A stretch of DNA of 10,079 nucleotides from Anaerolineae bacterium (GTDB lineage: Bacteria; Chloroflexota; Anaerolineae; JAFGEY01), in contig JAFGIE010000079.1 of NCBI GenBank assembly GCA_016929775.1, positions 1-10,079 on the forward strand. Direction: 5' to 3'. Position numbers and translations under genes: made by a program. Shown here piece by piece: positions 1 to 6,459 of the stretch. A model generated the notes under the pieces. That model worked only from the letters and a program-made list of their open reading frames with translations. It was not told the DNA's origin and ran no database searches. Every line of letters starts with the position of its first letter. The first letter of the stretch is position 1.

Positions 1-743
1 GCAGTTCGCTCCCTGCGGTGAGCGTCATGTGCCCGCCGCTGTTGATGTTGATCGAGTCCAAGGCGATGAAGGGGCTGCCGCCGATCTGCTGCCCGTCCAG
101 CGTCAGCGCACGGTTCAGGTAGCTGCTGTTCCACACCACGCCGTCGGTCCCATTCCCGCTCAGGGTCAGGTTGAGGTAGGTGGGCGTCATGTCGATCGTC
201 GTCTGGTAGACGGCGTACCCGCCGTTGTTCTGGATGGCGCTGTTCTTGATCGTCGGGCTGAGCCCGGCGCCCATCAGCTTGATTCCAGCGCCTGCGTTGT
301 CGTGGAGGGTGCAGTGGTCGAGGACAATCGCCGACGACTGGATGTCGACCGCTGGATAGCTGGAGCCGCCGACCCCGTGGATGTCGCAGTAAGCCAGGCT
401 GCCCGACGACCCGGGAAGGTAGATCACGCCGACGAACGGGCTCCCTGGGTCGCGCGCGGTGATGGTGGCAGGGCTGCCTTGCGTGCCCTCCGTCACGAGC
501 GCCCCGCCCGACTGCACCCAGAGGCCCTTGACGGGCGGGATCAGCAGTTCGCTCCCTGCGGTGAGCGTCATGTGCCCGCCGCTGTTGATGTTGATCGAGT
601 CCAAGGCAATGAAGGGGCTGCCGTTGATCTGGGACCCATCGAGCGTCAGCGCACGGTTCAGGCTGCCGTTGTTCCACACCACGCCGTCGGTCCCATTCCC
701 GCTCAAAGTCAGGTTGAGGTAGGTGGGCGTCATGTCGATCGTC
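1..743 (-). repeat. In-frame 181-codon tandem repeat within the beta-helix gene
   Basis: The sequence from position 1 recurs at 544 with a constant offset of 543 bp (181 codons) and no indel. The first 80 bases of the two copies differ at one base (position 67 against 610). Similarity stays high to about 200/743, with scattered substitutions. Farther upstream in the coding direction (200-540 against 743-1083) the copies match only in protein pattern. The left copy is cut by the window edge, so more copies may follow. Confidence 0.9.
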
Positions 744-1309
744 GATTGATAGATCGCATAGCCGTTGTTGTTCTCGATCGTGGTGTTGGTGATCGCGGGG
801 CTCAGGCCTGCTCCGCTGAGTTTCAGTGCGTAGGGGCTCACTGTGTTGTCGTGGATCGTGCAGTGATCCAGCGTGACATCTGTCGCCTGGACGTCGACCG
901 CAGGAAAGCCTCCGTAGCCAGCGCTGGTGACAGTGCAATACGCCAGGCTGGCGTGGGCGCCGCTCCACAACCGCAGACCGATGAACGTCTCCGAGATGGC
1001 CGTGATCGCGATCGGGTGGCTTGACGTTCCCTCGGCGGTCAGCGTGCCCCCAGCCTTGACCTCAAAGACGCTCGCCGCCTGGATGCGCACCTCGACGCCT
1101 GGGTCGAGGGTCAGGTGACCAGTGGAGGCGACGCTCAGGCTGCCCTGGACCATGTATGGGCTCCCGTCCGCGCCCCAGGTCTCTGTCGTGGTAACGGTAT
1201 AGTTGCCAGGAATGACCGTTTCGGCCTGGACTGGGATAGCGGTTGCAGCGCTCAGGCTCGCTACCAGGATGATCAGACAGAGCAGTGTGACAGTCACCCG
1301 CTTTGCCAT
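1..1309 (-). CDS. Secreted parallel beta-helix repeat protein, partial (3' end beyond window)
   Basis: An uninterrupted frame starts at the ATG at 1309-1307 and runs off the left edge after 436 codons with no stop. The start is supported by an AGAGGAGG ribosome site 8 nt upstream. The N-terminus (MAKRVTVTLLCLIILVASLS) is a signal peptide: basic start, hydrophobic core of about 15 residues, and a likely cleavage site after PVQA (residue 29). The mature part is rich in Gly, Asn, Thr and Ser, with strand-turn motifs such as LDHCTIHDN, ITNTTIENN and SLAYC, as in right-handed parallel beta-helix (PbH1) proteins. It contains two tandem units of 181 residues. Cys residues recur at equivalent places (LAYC, LDHC), as in internal ladders of beta-helices. 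Known relatives include pectate-lyase-fold enzymes, adhesins and surface proteins. I see no catalytic motif in the visible part, so enzyme activity is undecided. A link to the nearby lyase locus is only suggestive because a tRNA gene lies between. Confidence 0.88.
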   Translation of the reverse strand, partial: MAKRVTVTLLCLIILVASLSAATAIPVQAETVIPGNYTVTTTETWGADGSPYMVQGSLSVASTGHLTLDPGVEVRIQAASVFEVKAGGTLTAEGTSSHPIAITAISETFIGLRLWSGAHASLAYCTVTSAGYGGFPAVDVQATDVTLDHCTIHDNTVSPYALKLSGAGLSPAITNTTIENNNGYAIYQSTIDMTPTYLNLTLSGNGTDGVVWNNGSLNRALTLDGSQINGSPFIALDSININSGGHMTLTAGSELLIPPVKGLWVQSGGALVTEGTQGSPATITARDPGSPFVGVIYLPGSSGSLAYCDIHGVGGSSYPAVDIQSSAIVLDHCTLHDNAGAGIKLMGAGLSPTIKNSAIQNNGGYAVYQTTIDMTPTYLNLTLSGNGTDGVVWNSSYLNRALTLDGQQIGGSPFIALDSININSGGHMTLTAGSEL

Positions 1310-1317
1310 AGCGCTCG

Positions 1318-1325
1318 CCTCCTCT
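1318..1325 (-). promoter_or_regulatory. Ribosome binding site of the beta-helix gene
   Basis: The minus strand reads AGAGGAGG followed by 8 nt and the ATG at 1309. It supports this start for a gene that is open at the window edge. Confidence 0.75.
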
Positions 1326-1370
1326 TTGACGATCTATCGCTGAAGAGGTGATGCTGGGCCGCCAGCAAAG

Positions 1371-1407
1371 CAGCCCGCCGCACCGTACCACGACGGTGGG
1401 CGGGCTG
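1371..1407 (-). promoter_or_regulatory. Hairpin in the leader of the beta-helix gene
   Basis: Arms at 1371-1386 and 1393-1407 pair over about 15 bp with a single bulged G and a 6-nt loop. No U-run follows on either strand, so it is a weak candidate for an intrinsic terminator. It lies about 60 nt upstream of the beta-helix start and may be a leader structure, an attenuator or the end of transcription from the tRNA side. Confidence 0.45.
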
Positions 1408-1516
1408 GCTGCAGCTACGGTGTCCGTTCCTCGGTCGCTATGGTCGCCTAGCCACTACCCGGCACGGTGCTGCCCAGGCTCTCCAGCGCTGCGCGACGCT
1501 ACCTATCATCATGACC

Positions 1517-1545
1517 ATTTTACCACATCCGGGGATACACAACAA
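1517..1545 (-). promoter_or_regulatory. Candidate promoter for the beta-helix gene
   Basis: The minus strand shows TTGTTG (1540-1545), a 17-bp spacer and TAAAAT (1517-1522). The -10 matches consensus at 5 of 6 positions and the -35 only at 3 of 6. Transcription would start near 1510 and give a leader of about 200 nt that includes the hairpin at 1371-1407. The rest of the non-coding stretch 1310-1626 shows no gene I can support. Confidence 0.35.
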
Positions 1546-1626
1546 GCTGCCGCATTCCCTCTGTTGGCTGCGGCGGGGGGCGCGATGTGGAAGCTCGGAC
1601 GTGAGACGGGAACGGAGCAGCAAGAC

Positions 1627-1662
1627 ACAGCCTGCCGGTCAACGCGTTGACCGGCAGGCTGT
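1627..1662 (-). terminator. 36-bp perfect palindrome just behind tRNA-Arg, probable terminator or processing stem
   Basis: The segment is a perfect inverted repeat of 18+18 bases centred on AACGCGTT, beginning 7 nt after the tRNA 3' end in the direction of transcription. As RNA it would form a stem of about 16 bp with a tight CGCG loop. The following minus-strand bases (GTGTCTTGCTG) contain only scattered T residues, so intrinsic termination is plausible but not textbook. A perfect palindrome of this length could also serve as a protein-binding site. Confidence 0.55.
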
Positions 1663-1669
1663 CTCGGGA

Positions 1670-1741
1670 TACCCCCGGGGCGACTCGAACGCCCGCCACC
1701 GGCTCCGGAGGCCGGTGCTCTATCCACTGAGCTACGGGGGC
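1670..1741 (-). tRNA. tRNA-Arg (anticodon CCG)
   Basis: The minus strand folds into a complete 72-nt cloverleaf. The 7-bp acceptor stem (GCCCCCG with CGGGGGT) has a terminal G-U pair. The D arm is GCTC/GAGC with loop AGTGGATA. The anticodon stem CCGGC/GCCGG holds the loop CTCCGGA, giving anticodon CCG. A 4-nt variable loop follows, then the T arm GGGCG/CGCCC with loop TTCGAGT. The discriminator base is A and the D loop carries the A typical of arginine identity. The 3' CCA is not encoded (TCC follows), so it must be added by tRNA nucleotidyltransferase. It reads CGG codons. A promoter sits at 1752-1780 and a strong palindrome follows, so the gene is probably transcribed alone. Confidence 0.95.
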
Positions 1742-1751
1742 TGACCCGCAT

Positions 1752-1780
1752 AGTGTAGCACAAACCCCCGGTTTCCGCAA
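1752..1780 (-). promoter_or_regulatory. Promoter of tRNA-Arg
   Basis: The minus strand reads TTGCGG (1775-1780), a 17-bp spacer and TACACT (1752-1757) preceded by TGC, an extended -10. Initiation about 7 nt downstream would fall near 1745, a few bases before the mature tRNA 5' end. One 36-bp direct repeat copy ends only 6 bp upstream of the -35. Confidence 0.7.
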
Positions 1781-1786
1781 GCAGCA

Positions 1787-1894
1787 GGCGTACCGACTTG
1801 CGTTCGTCGTAGCGGATTCATCTCCACGATCGCATACCCCACGCCCCAGCGTTCAAAGGGCGTACCGACTTGCGTTCGTCGTAGCGGATTCATC
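1787..1894. repeat. Two identical 36-bp direct repeats separated by exactly 36 bp
   Basis: The 36-bp unit beginning GGCGTACCGACTTGCGTTCG occupies 1787-1822 and 1859-1894 with no mismatch, and the bases flanking both copies differ. The intervening 36 bp (1823-1858) is unrelated sequence. The unit contains an imperfect hairpin (TACCGAC pairing with GTCGTA around an 8-nt loop). Size and spacing resemble one repeat-spacer-repeat unit of a CRISPR array, but there are only two copies and no cas gene in view. An interspersed genomic repeat is at least as likely. The copies sit between a decayed gene and the tRNA promoter. Confidence 0.9.
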
Positions 1895-2098
1895 CGCTTC
1901 TTGGGCGCTCGCCCAGCGACACAGTCTGCCACTCGCTGGTAGAGGTGTGCGCGCAGCGGTCGCGGGAGCCTGTCTAGCGGCAAGTAGCCCCACGCGGTGA
2001 TCTCGCTGCTCGCCTCAGTGCGACACCCACCGCCTCGCACTCGAAGGTGAGGGCGAGGGCGTTCGCGGCTGGCTTGGCATACAGGCTGGCGATCCGCG
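1895..2098 (-). pseudogene. Truncated, frameshifted remnant resembling the C-terminal part of a Nudix hydrolase
   Basis: Directly behind the oxidoreductase stop codon the minus strand encodes RIASLYAKPAANALALTFEC in one frame. From about 2030 a second frame continues with SSEITAWGYLPLDRLPRPLR and a tail like YQRVADCVAGRA. Joined across the frameshift these match the usual end of Nudix proteins: an R-x-A-SLYAKP strand, an F-x-C strand ending in VGG, an E-x-x-x-W-(F/Y) strand, a D-x-LP loop and a final helix with R(I/V)AD. The N-terminal half, including the GX5EX7REUXEEXGU Nudix box, is absent. The remnant therefore lacks the catalytic motif and has no start of its own. The assignment comes from remembered family patterns, not a search. 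The right end abuts the previous stop and the left end abuts a 36-bp repeat, which suggests a deletion or rearrangement here. Confidence 0.55.
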
Positions 2099-3292
2099 TC
2101 ACTCTTGGATCCGCTGCACGATCTCGCCCGTCTCGCGGTCCTTGAGGATCAGCTTGACCGACCCGTCGGGCATCTTTTCTTCCTTGATCAGCCAGTACTG
2201 CTCGTCGTAGGGCAGCTGTCCCGCCGCCTCGGCTGCGCCCTCCTGCCCGCGCCACACGTCGAGCAGCACCGGCTCCCACAGCCGCGATGCCGCCGAGCGG
2301 TAGCAGGCATCCATGATCGCGTTCACCACGTACCCGTCATAGAACGTCTCCCACGGCGCTGTGCCGGCGTCCAGGGCATCGAACATGTCGGTGAACATGT
2401 GCTCGTAGCCCAGCTCCTGCACCTCGTCGCCCACGGGAAAGATCCAGCCCGTCTCGCCCTCGGCCTTTTCGGCGACATAGCCGCCCCGCCCACCGGCGGT
2501 GAACATCTCGAACCCGGTGCGCAAAAAGTGGTCGAGCCAGATCGTGCCCTCGGTGCCCGAGACCTCGTCGCGCAGGTCCATGCCGCCGCGAAACGCCCAG
2601 CTGACCTCGAACTGCCCGATCGCGCCGTTCGCATAGCGCACCAGGCCGATCGCGCTGTCCTCGGCGTCGATCGGGTGGACCTGCGTGTCCGCCCAGCACA
2701 TCACCTCCACCGGCCTGACGTCCTTGCCGATAAAGTTGCGCGAGATCTCGATGCAGTGGCATGCCAGGTCGACGATCGCCCCGCCGCCCGAGACCTCCGG
2801 ATCCCAGAACCAGGCGCTGTGCGGGCCTGGATGTGTCTCGCGCGAGCGCGCCCACAGGATCCGGCCCAGTGCGCCATCCCGGATCGAGGCGATCGATTTG
2901 AGCGTCTTGGGGGTGTAGACCAGGTCTTCCAGGTAACCGGCAAAGACGCCCGCCGCCTCGACGGCGTCCAGCATCTGTTTCGCCTCGGCGGCGGTGCGCG
3001 CCAGCGGCTTGGTGCAGAGCACCGCTTTGCCCGTAGCCGCGGCGAGCTCGACTGCCTCCTTGTGCAGATTGTTCGGCAGGCCGATCACGACCACGTCCGT
3101 CTCTGGATCGCGGATCGCCTCTGCCGTGTCGGTCGTCCAACGCGGGATCGACCACTCTGCCGCAAAGGCCTGCGCGCGCTCGGGAGTGCGCGAGTAGACT
3201 GTGTGCACGCTGTCGCGGCTGCGCTGCCCGTGCAGCGCTTTCGTGTAGAACATGCCGATCAGTCCGGTGCCGAGCATCGTTACCCTGTGCAT
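2099..3292 (-). CDS. Gfo/Idh/MocA family NAD(P)-dependent oxidoreductase
   Basis: The 397-residue protein opens with a Rossmann dinucleotide-binding motif GTGLIG (residues 8-13). It continues with the family's PNNLH segment (73-77), a TKP motif (94-96) standing for the usual EKP with the conserved Lys95, and [11 protein letters not shown] (169-179) carrying the conserved Asp175 and His179. This order is typical of Gfo/Idh/MocA enzymes, which oxidise or reduce hydroxyl groups of sugars, inositols and related compounds with NAD(P). There is no signal peptide, so it is cytoplasmic. The start ATG at 3292 has an AAGGAGG site a few bases upstream. It begins 25 bp after the heparinase-like gene and very likely shares its transcript, suggesting it processes a product of that lyase. 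The C-terminus has a charged tail of about 30 residues (around [18 protein letters not shown]). The exact substrate cannot be read from the sequence. Confidence 0.93.
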   Translation of the reverse strand: MHRVTMLGTGLIGMFYTKALHGQRSRDSVHTVYSRTPERAQAFAAEWSIPRWTTDTAEAIRDPETDVVVIGLPNNLHKEAVELAAATGKAVLCTKPLARTAAEAKQMLDAVEAAGVFAGYLEDLVYTPKTLKSIASIRDGALGRILWARSRETHPGPHSAWFWDPEVSGGGAIVDLACHCIEISRNFIGKDVRPVEVMCWADTQVHPIDAEDSAIGLVRYANGAIGQFEVSWAFRGGMDLRDEVSGTEGTIWLDHFLRTGFEMFTAGGRGGYVAEKAEGETGWIFPVGDEVQELGYEHMFTDMFDALDAGTAPWETFYDGYVVNAIMDACYRSAASRLWEPVLLDVWRGQEGAAEAAGQLPYDEQYWLIKEEKMPDGSVKLILKDRETGEIVQRIQE

Positions 3293-3296
3293 GATC

Positions 3297-3303
3297 CCTC
3301 CTT
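3297..3303 (-). promoter_or_regulatory. Ribosome binding site of the oxidoreductase gene
   Basis: AAGGAGG on the minus strand lies in the 25-bp gap between the two genes, 4 nt before the ATG at 3292. It shows coupled but independent translation within one operon. Confidence 0.75.
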
Positions 3304-3317
3304 GTGATCTGGTCGCG

Positions 3318-5135
3318 CTACAGCGGCTCGATCTGCAGGCGCACGACCCCTTCCTGTGCCGGTTCGGCGAGCGCCAATATCACGCGACCGACGTCCGCCG
3401 GTCCCTCTCCCATGTCCACGTCCTGCACGACCTCGTACCGCGGCAACACGCCTGCCGAATAGCGCACGCGCAGCGCGCCGCGCTCGCCGCGCAGGATCAG
3501 CGTCCCCTCTCCGATCTCGACCGTGGCATAGGTCGTCAGCACGCTCTCCAGCGTACCTGGGCCCGAGGCAAAGCGCGCCTCGTCGACCACCTCCACCCAA
3601 CCGCGCGGCGCATCCCGGTGCAGCGTGACCGTGCGCTGCAGGGAGGCGAGGTCGGCGCGCTCGGGATACGCATCCTTGAGCTCGACCTGCATCTGGTCGA
3701 TCGCGTCGTTCGCGGTGTGCGAGAGCAAGGTTGCCCCATGTTCCTTGCCCGGCAGCTGAGCCTGCCCGTTGGGGACGGGCACCGAGTGGCCCAGCGACGA
3801 GTTCGCCAGGTGCTCGTAGCGCTGCGGGCCAAAGTAGTCCTTGGTGTACCGACCGCGCCCGATGTCGGGGATCACCGACTCGCCTGCCACGTGGACGATG
3901 ATGTTCCCGACGTCGTTCTGGTTGTGCATCTCGCCGTTGTGTCCCCCCTTTGCCGCCAGCACGAGCGCGTCGGGGTCCTGCGGGTCGTGGCGCGCGATCA
4001 TCCACATCATACCCCCGAACCAGTCCGAGCGCGCCGGCACGTAGCGCCCCATGTTCTCCTGGGGCGCGCGCCAAAACAGGCTCCGCAGTCCCCAGACCAG
4101 CGATCCCGCCTGCCGGTGCGGGGGCTGCGCGTGCGCCAGCCGTCCCAGCCCGGGCAGGTCGAGGCGCTGTGCGAGATAGGCAAGGTGCGCGGGGTTGAGA
4201 TGAACGTGCGGGTCGCAGTCGGAGTAGTTGGTGTACCAGCCTGGGCTGAGCATCGTCCGCGCCGGGAACTGGGCGATCTCGCGGATCTGCGGCTCGCCAA
4301 GCGGGTCGATCCGCCCTTCCGTCCGCTGGGCGAGCAGGTGGGCATAGATCGTATAGTGCCCAAACCCGTACGTCCAATAGCCGGGCCCCTCCGTCGACCC
4401 GCCGTCTGGGTCAAAGGTGGCGAGATAGTCGTCCATGGAGCGCAGGGAGCGCGCGATCAGCTCCGCCAAGCGCGCCGGGTCTGGCTCGAGATAGAGCGCT
4501 GCCCCGGCGACGCCTGCGTTGCAGACCGCCGTCCAGTTGTTGACGCTGCGCAGGTGCGTATTGTAGAGCCACCAGTGGTCGTGGCGCGCCATGTAGGGTG
4601 CCGTGCAGCGGCGCTCGACCTCGTAGCGGATCCGCGCCGCGAGCGCGGGATCGAGGTCAGCCCCGAGCAGCAGATCCAGCTCGGCGAGCGTGAGTGCGGT
4701 CGACGCCGCGCCCAGGTCGATCACGGGTCGCGCCATGTCTGCCAGCGCGCGCTGGTGCGCGGGCAGCGCCCAGCTGCTCTCTTCGCAGATCGCCCACGCC
4801 AGGTCGAGGATCGGGTCGAGGTACCGGCCCTCGTACGACAGGCATTCGGCGAGCGCCAGGCGCCACAGCATCTGCATGCGTTCTCCATGCGGGCGCTGGT
4901 AGCCCTCGCGCTGCCCGGTGCGCGCGAACTCGAGATAGAGCGTCGCGGGCAGCGCGGGCACGGGCTGCGCTGCGCTCTCTTCTGCCTGGGACGCGATCTC
5001 GCGCACGGCGTCCTCCCCCAGCGCGGCGCGCACCTGCGCCCACGATGCGCGGTCACTGGCTGGCGGAAAGGGCGGCGGCGGGGACGTGGTACGCAGGATC
5101 TGCTCGATGTCTACCGCGTTGTACCGGCTGAGCAT
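3318..5135 (-). CDS. Heparinase II/III-like polysaccharide lyase family protein
   Basis: The protein has 605 residues from the ATG at 5135. The frame is open 10 codons further up, but AAGGAGG sits 5 nt before this ATG, which decides the start. The N-terminal two thirds look like an (alpha/alpha) toroid with the family hallmarks [10 protein letters not shown] (199-208) and [12 protein letters not shown] (250-261). From about residue 390 comes the beta-sandwich heparinase II/III C-terminal domain, with [15 protein letters not shown] (397-411), [15 protein letters not shown] (421-435) and a serine- and His-containing [14 protein letters not shown] segment (445-458). Family members cleave uronate-containing polysaccharides by beta-elimination, using Tyr/His pairs such as those seen here; the substrate (heparan, alginate, other) cannot be fixed. 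No signal peptide or lipobox is present, so it probably acts in the cytoplasm on imported oligosaccharides. It heads an operon with the Gfo/Idh/MocA gene and has its own promoter candidate. Confidence 0.88.
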   Translation of the reverse strand: MLSRYNAVDIEQILRTTSPPPPFPPASDRASWAQVRAALGEDAVREIASQAEESAAQPVPALPATLYLEFARTGQREGYQRPHGERMQMLWRLALAECLSYEGRYLDPILDLAWAICEESSWALPAHQRALADMARPVIDLGAASTALTLAELDLLLGADLDPALAARIRYEVERRCTAPYMARHDHWWLYNTHLRSVNNWTAVCNAGVAGAALYLEPDPARLAELIARSLRSMDDYLATFDPDGGSTEGPGYWTYGFGHYTIYAHLLAQRTEGRIDPLGEPQIREIAQFPARTMLSPGWYTNYSDCDPHVHLNPAHLAYLAQRLDLPGLGRLAHAQPPHRQAGSLVWGLRSLFWRAPQENMGRYVPARSDWFGGMMWMIARHDPQDPDALVLAAKGGHNGEMHNQNDVGNIIVHVAGESVIPDIGRGRYTKDYFGPQRYEHLANSSLGHSVPVPNGQAQLPGKEHGATLLSHTANDAIDQMQVELKDAYPERADLASLQRTVTLHRDAPRGWVEVVDEARFASGPGTLESVLTTYATVEIGEGTLILRGERGALRVRYSAGVLPRYEVVQDVDMGEGPADVGRVILALAEPAQEGVVRLQIEPL

Positions 5136-5140
5136 GGTTC

Positions 5141-5147
5141 CCTCCTT
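5141..5147 (-). promoter_or_regulatory. Ribosome binding site that fixes the start of the heparinase-like gene
   Basis: AAGGAGG on the minus strand precedes the ATG at 5135 by 5 nt. The more upstream in-frame ATG at 5165 lacks such a site, and its extra ten residues overlap this one. Confidence 0.8.
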
Positions 5148-5197
5148 GAGCGATCGGTGAATCACGATGGAGCGGGGATGCGTCGTGTGACAGGGCT

Positions 5198-5226
5198 ATT
5201 ATCGTACGGGAAGGGGATTCGCGCAA
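5198..5226 (-). promoter_or_regulatory. Candidate promoter of the heparinase/oxidoreductase operon
   Basis: The minus strand reads TTGCGC (5221-5226), a 17-bp spacer and GATAAT (5198-5203, 5 of 6 consensus). Initiation near 5191 would give a leader of about 55 nt. The double palindrome at 5241-5274 ends 14 bp upstream of the -35, about -50 to -83, a position where activators commonly bind. Confidence 0.55.
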
Positions 5227-5240
5227 CTCGGGGGCACAGC

Positions 5241-5274
5241 AGACATCCGATGTCTCGGAAGACATCGGATGTCT
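5241..5274. repeat. Double-palindromic element, copy 1 (AGACATCCGATGTCT, 4 bp, inverse)
   Basis: The arm AGACATCCGATGTCT (5241-5255) is followed by CGGA and its exact reverse complement AGACATCGGATGTCT (5260-5274). The whole is a 15-bp perfect hairpin, and each arm is itself a 7+1+7 palindrome. It lies 22 bp behind the OppC-type permease stop and just upstream of the heparinase promoter candidate. No U-run follows, so it is not a classical terminator. It could be an operator for two dimers with 19-bp centre spacing, or an interspersed repeat. A second copy sits at 10040-10073. Confidence 0.95.
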
Positions 5275-5296
5275 GGGGGGTCGTGCGTGCGTGCTC

Positions 5297-6445
5297 CTAC
5301 CGCGCGTAGGGGTCGGCGGCGTCGCGAAGGCCATCTCCCAGGAAGTTGAAACTCAACACGGCGAGGACGATCACCACGCCCGGGGAGAGGAGCCAGGGCG
5401 AGAGGGCGACGACGCTCAGCTGCTGCGCCTCCTGCAACATGACGCCCCAGCTCACGACCGGCGAACGCAGCCCCACGCCGATGAAACTGAGCGAGGTCTC
5501 GCCCAGGATCATGCCCGGGATCGAGAGCGTCACCGAGGCGATGATGTGACTCAGAAAAGAGGGCACCATGTGGCGAACTACGATCCGGAACTCGTTCGAG
5601 CCCGCCAGCTGCGCCGCCATCACAAAGTCCTCCTCGCGCAGGGCGAGGAACCGGCTGCGCACCACGCGCGCCATGCCCGTCCACCCAACCAGGGAGAGGA
5701 TCACCGTGATCCCAAAGTAGACCTGGACCGGCGACCAGAAGGGGGGCACCGCCGCGCTGAGCGCCATCCACAGCGGCAGGGTGGGCACTGAGCGCAGGAA
5801 CTCGATCAGGCGCTGCGACAGAGTGTCGAGGATGCCGCCATAGTAGCCGGAAAAGCCCCCGATCAGGATCCCGAGGACCAGGCTCGTAAAGACGCCGACC
5901 AGGCCGATCGAGAGCGAGATGCGCGCGCCCGTGATCAGCCGGGAGAGGATGTCGCGCCCCATGCGGTCGGTGCCGATCAGGTACAAGGGTCCGGCATTGT
6001 CCTTGGTGCCGATCAGGTGCCGGTCCCACGGGATCAGGCCCCACATCTCGTACGGGTCCCCCTTGGCAAAGAACACGACCCTGTGCTTGGTCTCGGTGTC
6101 CGGCACGTAGGTCCGCCGGAAGCTGACTGGGTCGATGTTCTGCCTGACCCCGTAGACGTAGGGCGCCGCCAGGCCATTCTCGTCCCGGAAGCGGATCGCC
6201 TGGGGCGGCATAAAGATCAGCTTGGCGTCGTAGCGCAGCGGGTCATAGGGCGCAAAGAACTCGGCAAAGATGGCCATCGTGTAAAAGATGATCAGCACGA
6301 TCCCGCCGGCGATCGCCATCTTGTGCTTTTGGAACTTCCACTTCATCAACTGCCACTGCGAGGCGACAAAGATCGCCTCCTCTTCCTTGGGCTCGAGAAT
6401 GGCGCCGAACCCGCCGCTCGCGACCTCGCGGGTCTCTGGGGTCAT
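5297..6445 (-). CDS. ABC transporter permease, OppC/DppC type
   Basis: The 382-residue inner-membrane protein is the second permease of a family 5 (peptide/oligosaccharide) importer. The frame is open far upstream inside the preceding gene, but the true start is the ATG at 6445: AGGAGG lies 5 nt before it and MTPETREVAS opens a normal OppC-type N-terminus. TM1 is at about residues 44-64. The family motif GTDRMGRDILSRL (158-170) leads into the transport core, with helices at about 176-197, 225-255, 300-325 and 350-368. The EAA loop that contacts the ATPase is at about 260-295 (RSRFLALREEDFVMAAQLAG). The C-terminus NFLGDGLRDAADPYAR is characteristic. Between TM1 and GTD there are about 93 residues, clearly more than in the short DppC type, so there is an extracytoplasmic insert. 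It begins 14 bp behind the OppB-type gene. No ATPase gene follows. Confidence 0.95.
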   Translation of the reverse strand: MTPETREVASGGFGAILEPKEEEAIFVASQWQLMKWKFQKHKMAIAGGIVLIIFYTMAIFAEFFAPYDPLRYDAKLIFMPPQAIRFRDENGLAAPYVYGVRQNIDPVSFRRTYVPDTETKHRVVFFAKGDPYEMWGLIPWDRHLIGTKDNAGPLYLIGTDRMGRDILSRLITGARISLSIGLVGVFTSLVLGILIGGFSGYYGGILDTLSQRLIEFLRSVPTLPLWMALSAAVPPFWSPVQVYFGITVILSLVGWTGMARVVRSRFLALREEDFVMAAQLAGSNEFRIVVRHMVPSFLSHIIASVTLSIPGMILGETSLSFIGVGLRSPVVSWGVMLQEAQQLSVVALSPWLLSPGVVIVLAVLSFNFLGDGLRDAADPYAR

Positions 6446-6450
6446 GGGGT

Positions 6451-6456
6451 CCTCCT
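6451..6456 (-). promoter_or_regulatory. Ribosome binding site that fixes the start of the OppC-type gene
   Basis: AGGAGG on the minus strand lies 5 nt before the ATG at 6445 and 3 nt behind the stop codon of the OppB-type gene. This implies translational coupling and excludes the long upstream extension of the same frame. Confidence 0.8.
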
Positions 6457-6459
6457 GGC

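Noticed and set aside
29..1024. A 331-codon plus-strand frame with internal repeats
   Set aside because: Its repeats only mirror the 543-bp repeat of the minus-strand beta-helix gene, which has a signal peptide and ribosome site.
1787..1894. Calling the 36-bp repeat pair a CRISPR array
   Set aside because: There are only two repeats and one gap, with no cas genes and no leader in view. Kept as a repeat with CRISPR as one hypothesis.
1732..2040. A 102-codon minus-strand frame crossing the 36-bp repeats and touching the tRNA gene
   Set aside because: Only its first part resembles a protein family (the Nudix remnant). The rest translates the direct repeats and runs into the tRNA, so it is not an intact gene.
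2105..3307. A 400-codon plus-strand frame opposite the oxidoreductase
   Set aside because: It has no family pattern. The minus strand encodes a clear Gfo/Idh/MocA protein over the same span.
5241..5274. Classical intrinsic terminator of the transport operon
   Set aside because: The hairpin is perfect and well placed, but no U-run follows on the minus strand, and the same element occurs at 10040 upstream of a promoter.
3252..5309. A 685-codon open frame on the plus strand opposite the heparinase-like gene
   Set aside because: It has no recognisable domain, is Arg/Val-rich, and overlaps the start of the oxidoreductase and the full lyase gene. Judged an antisense shadow.
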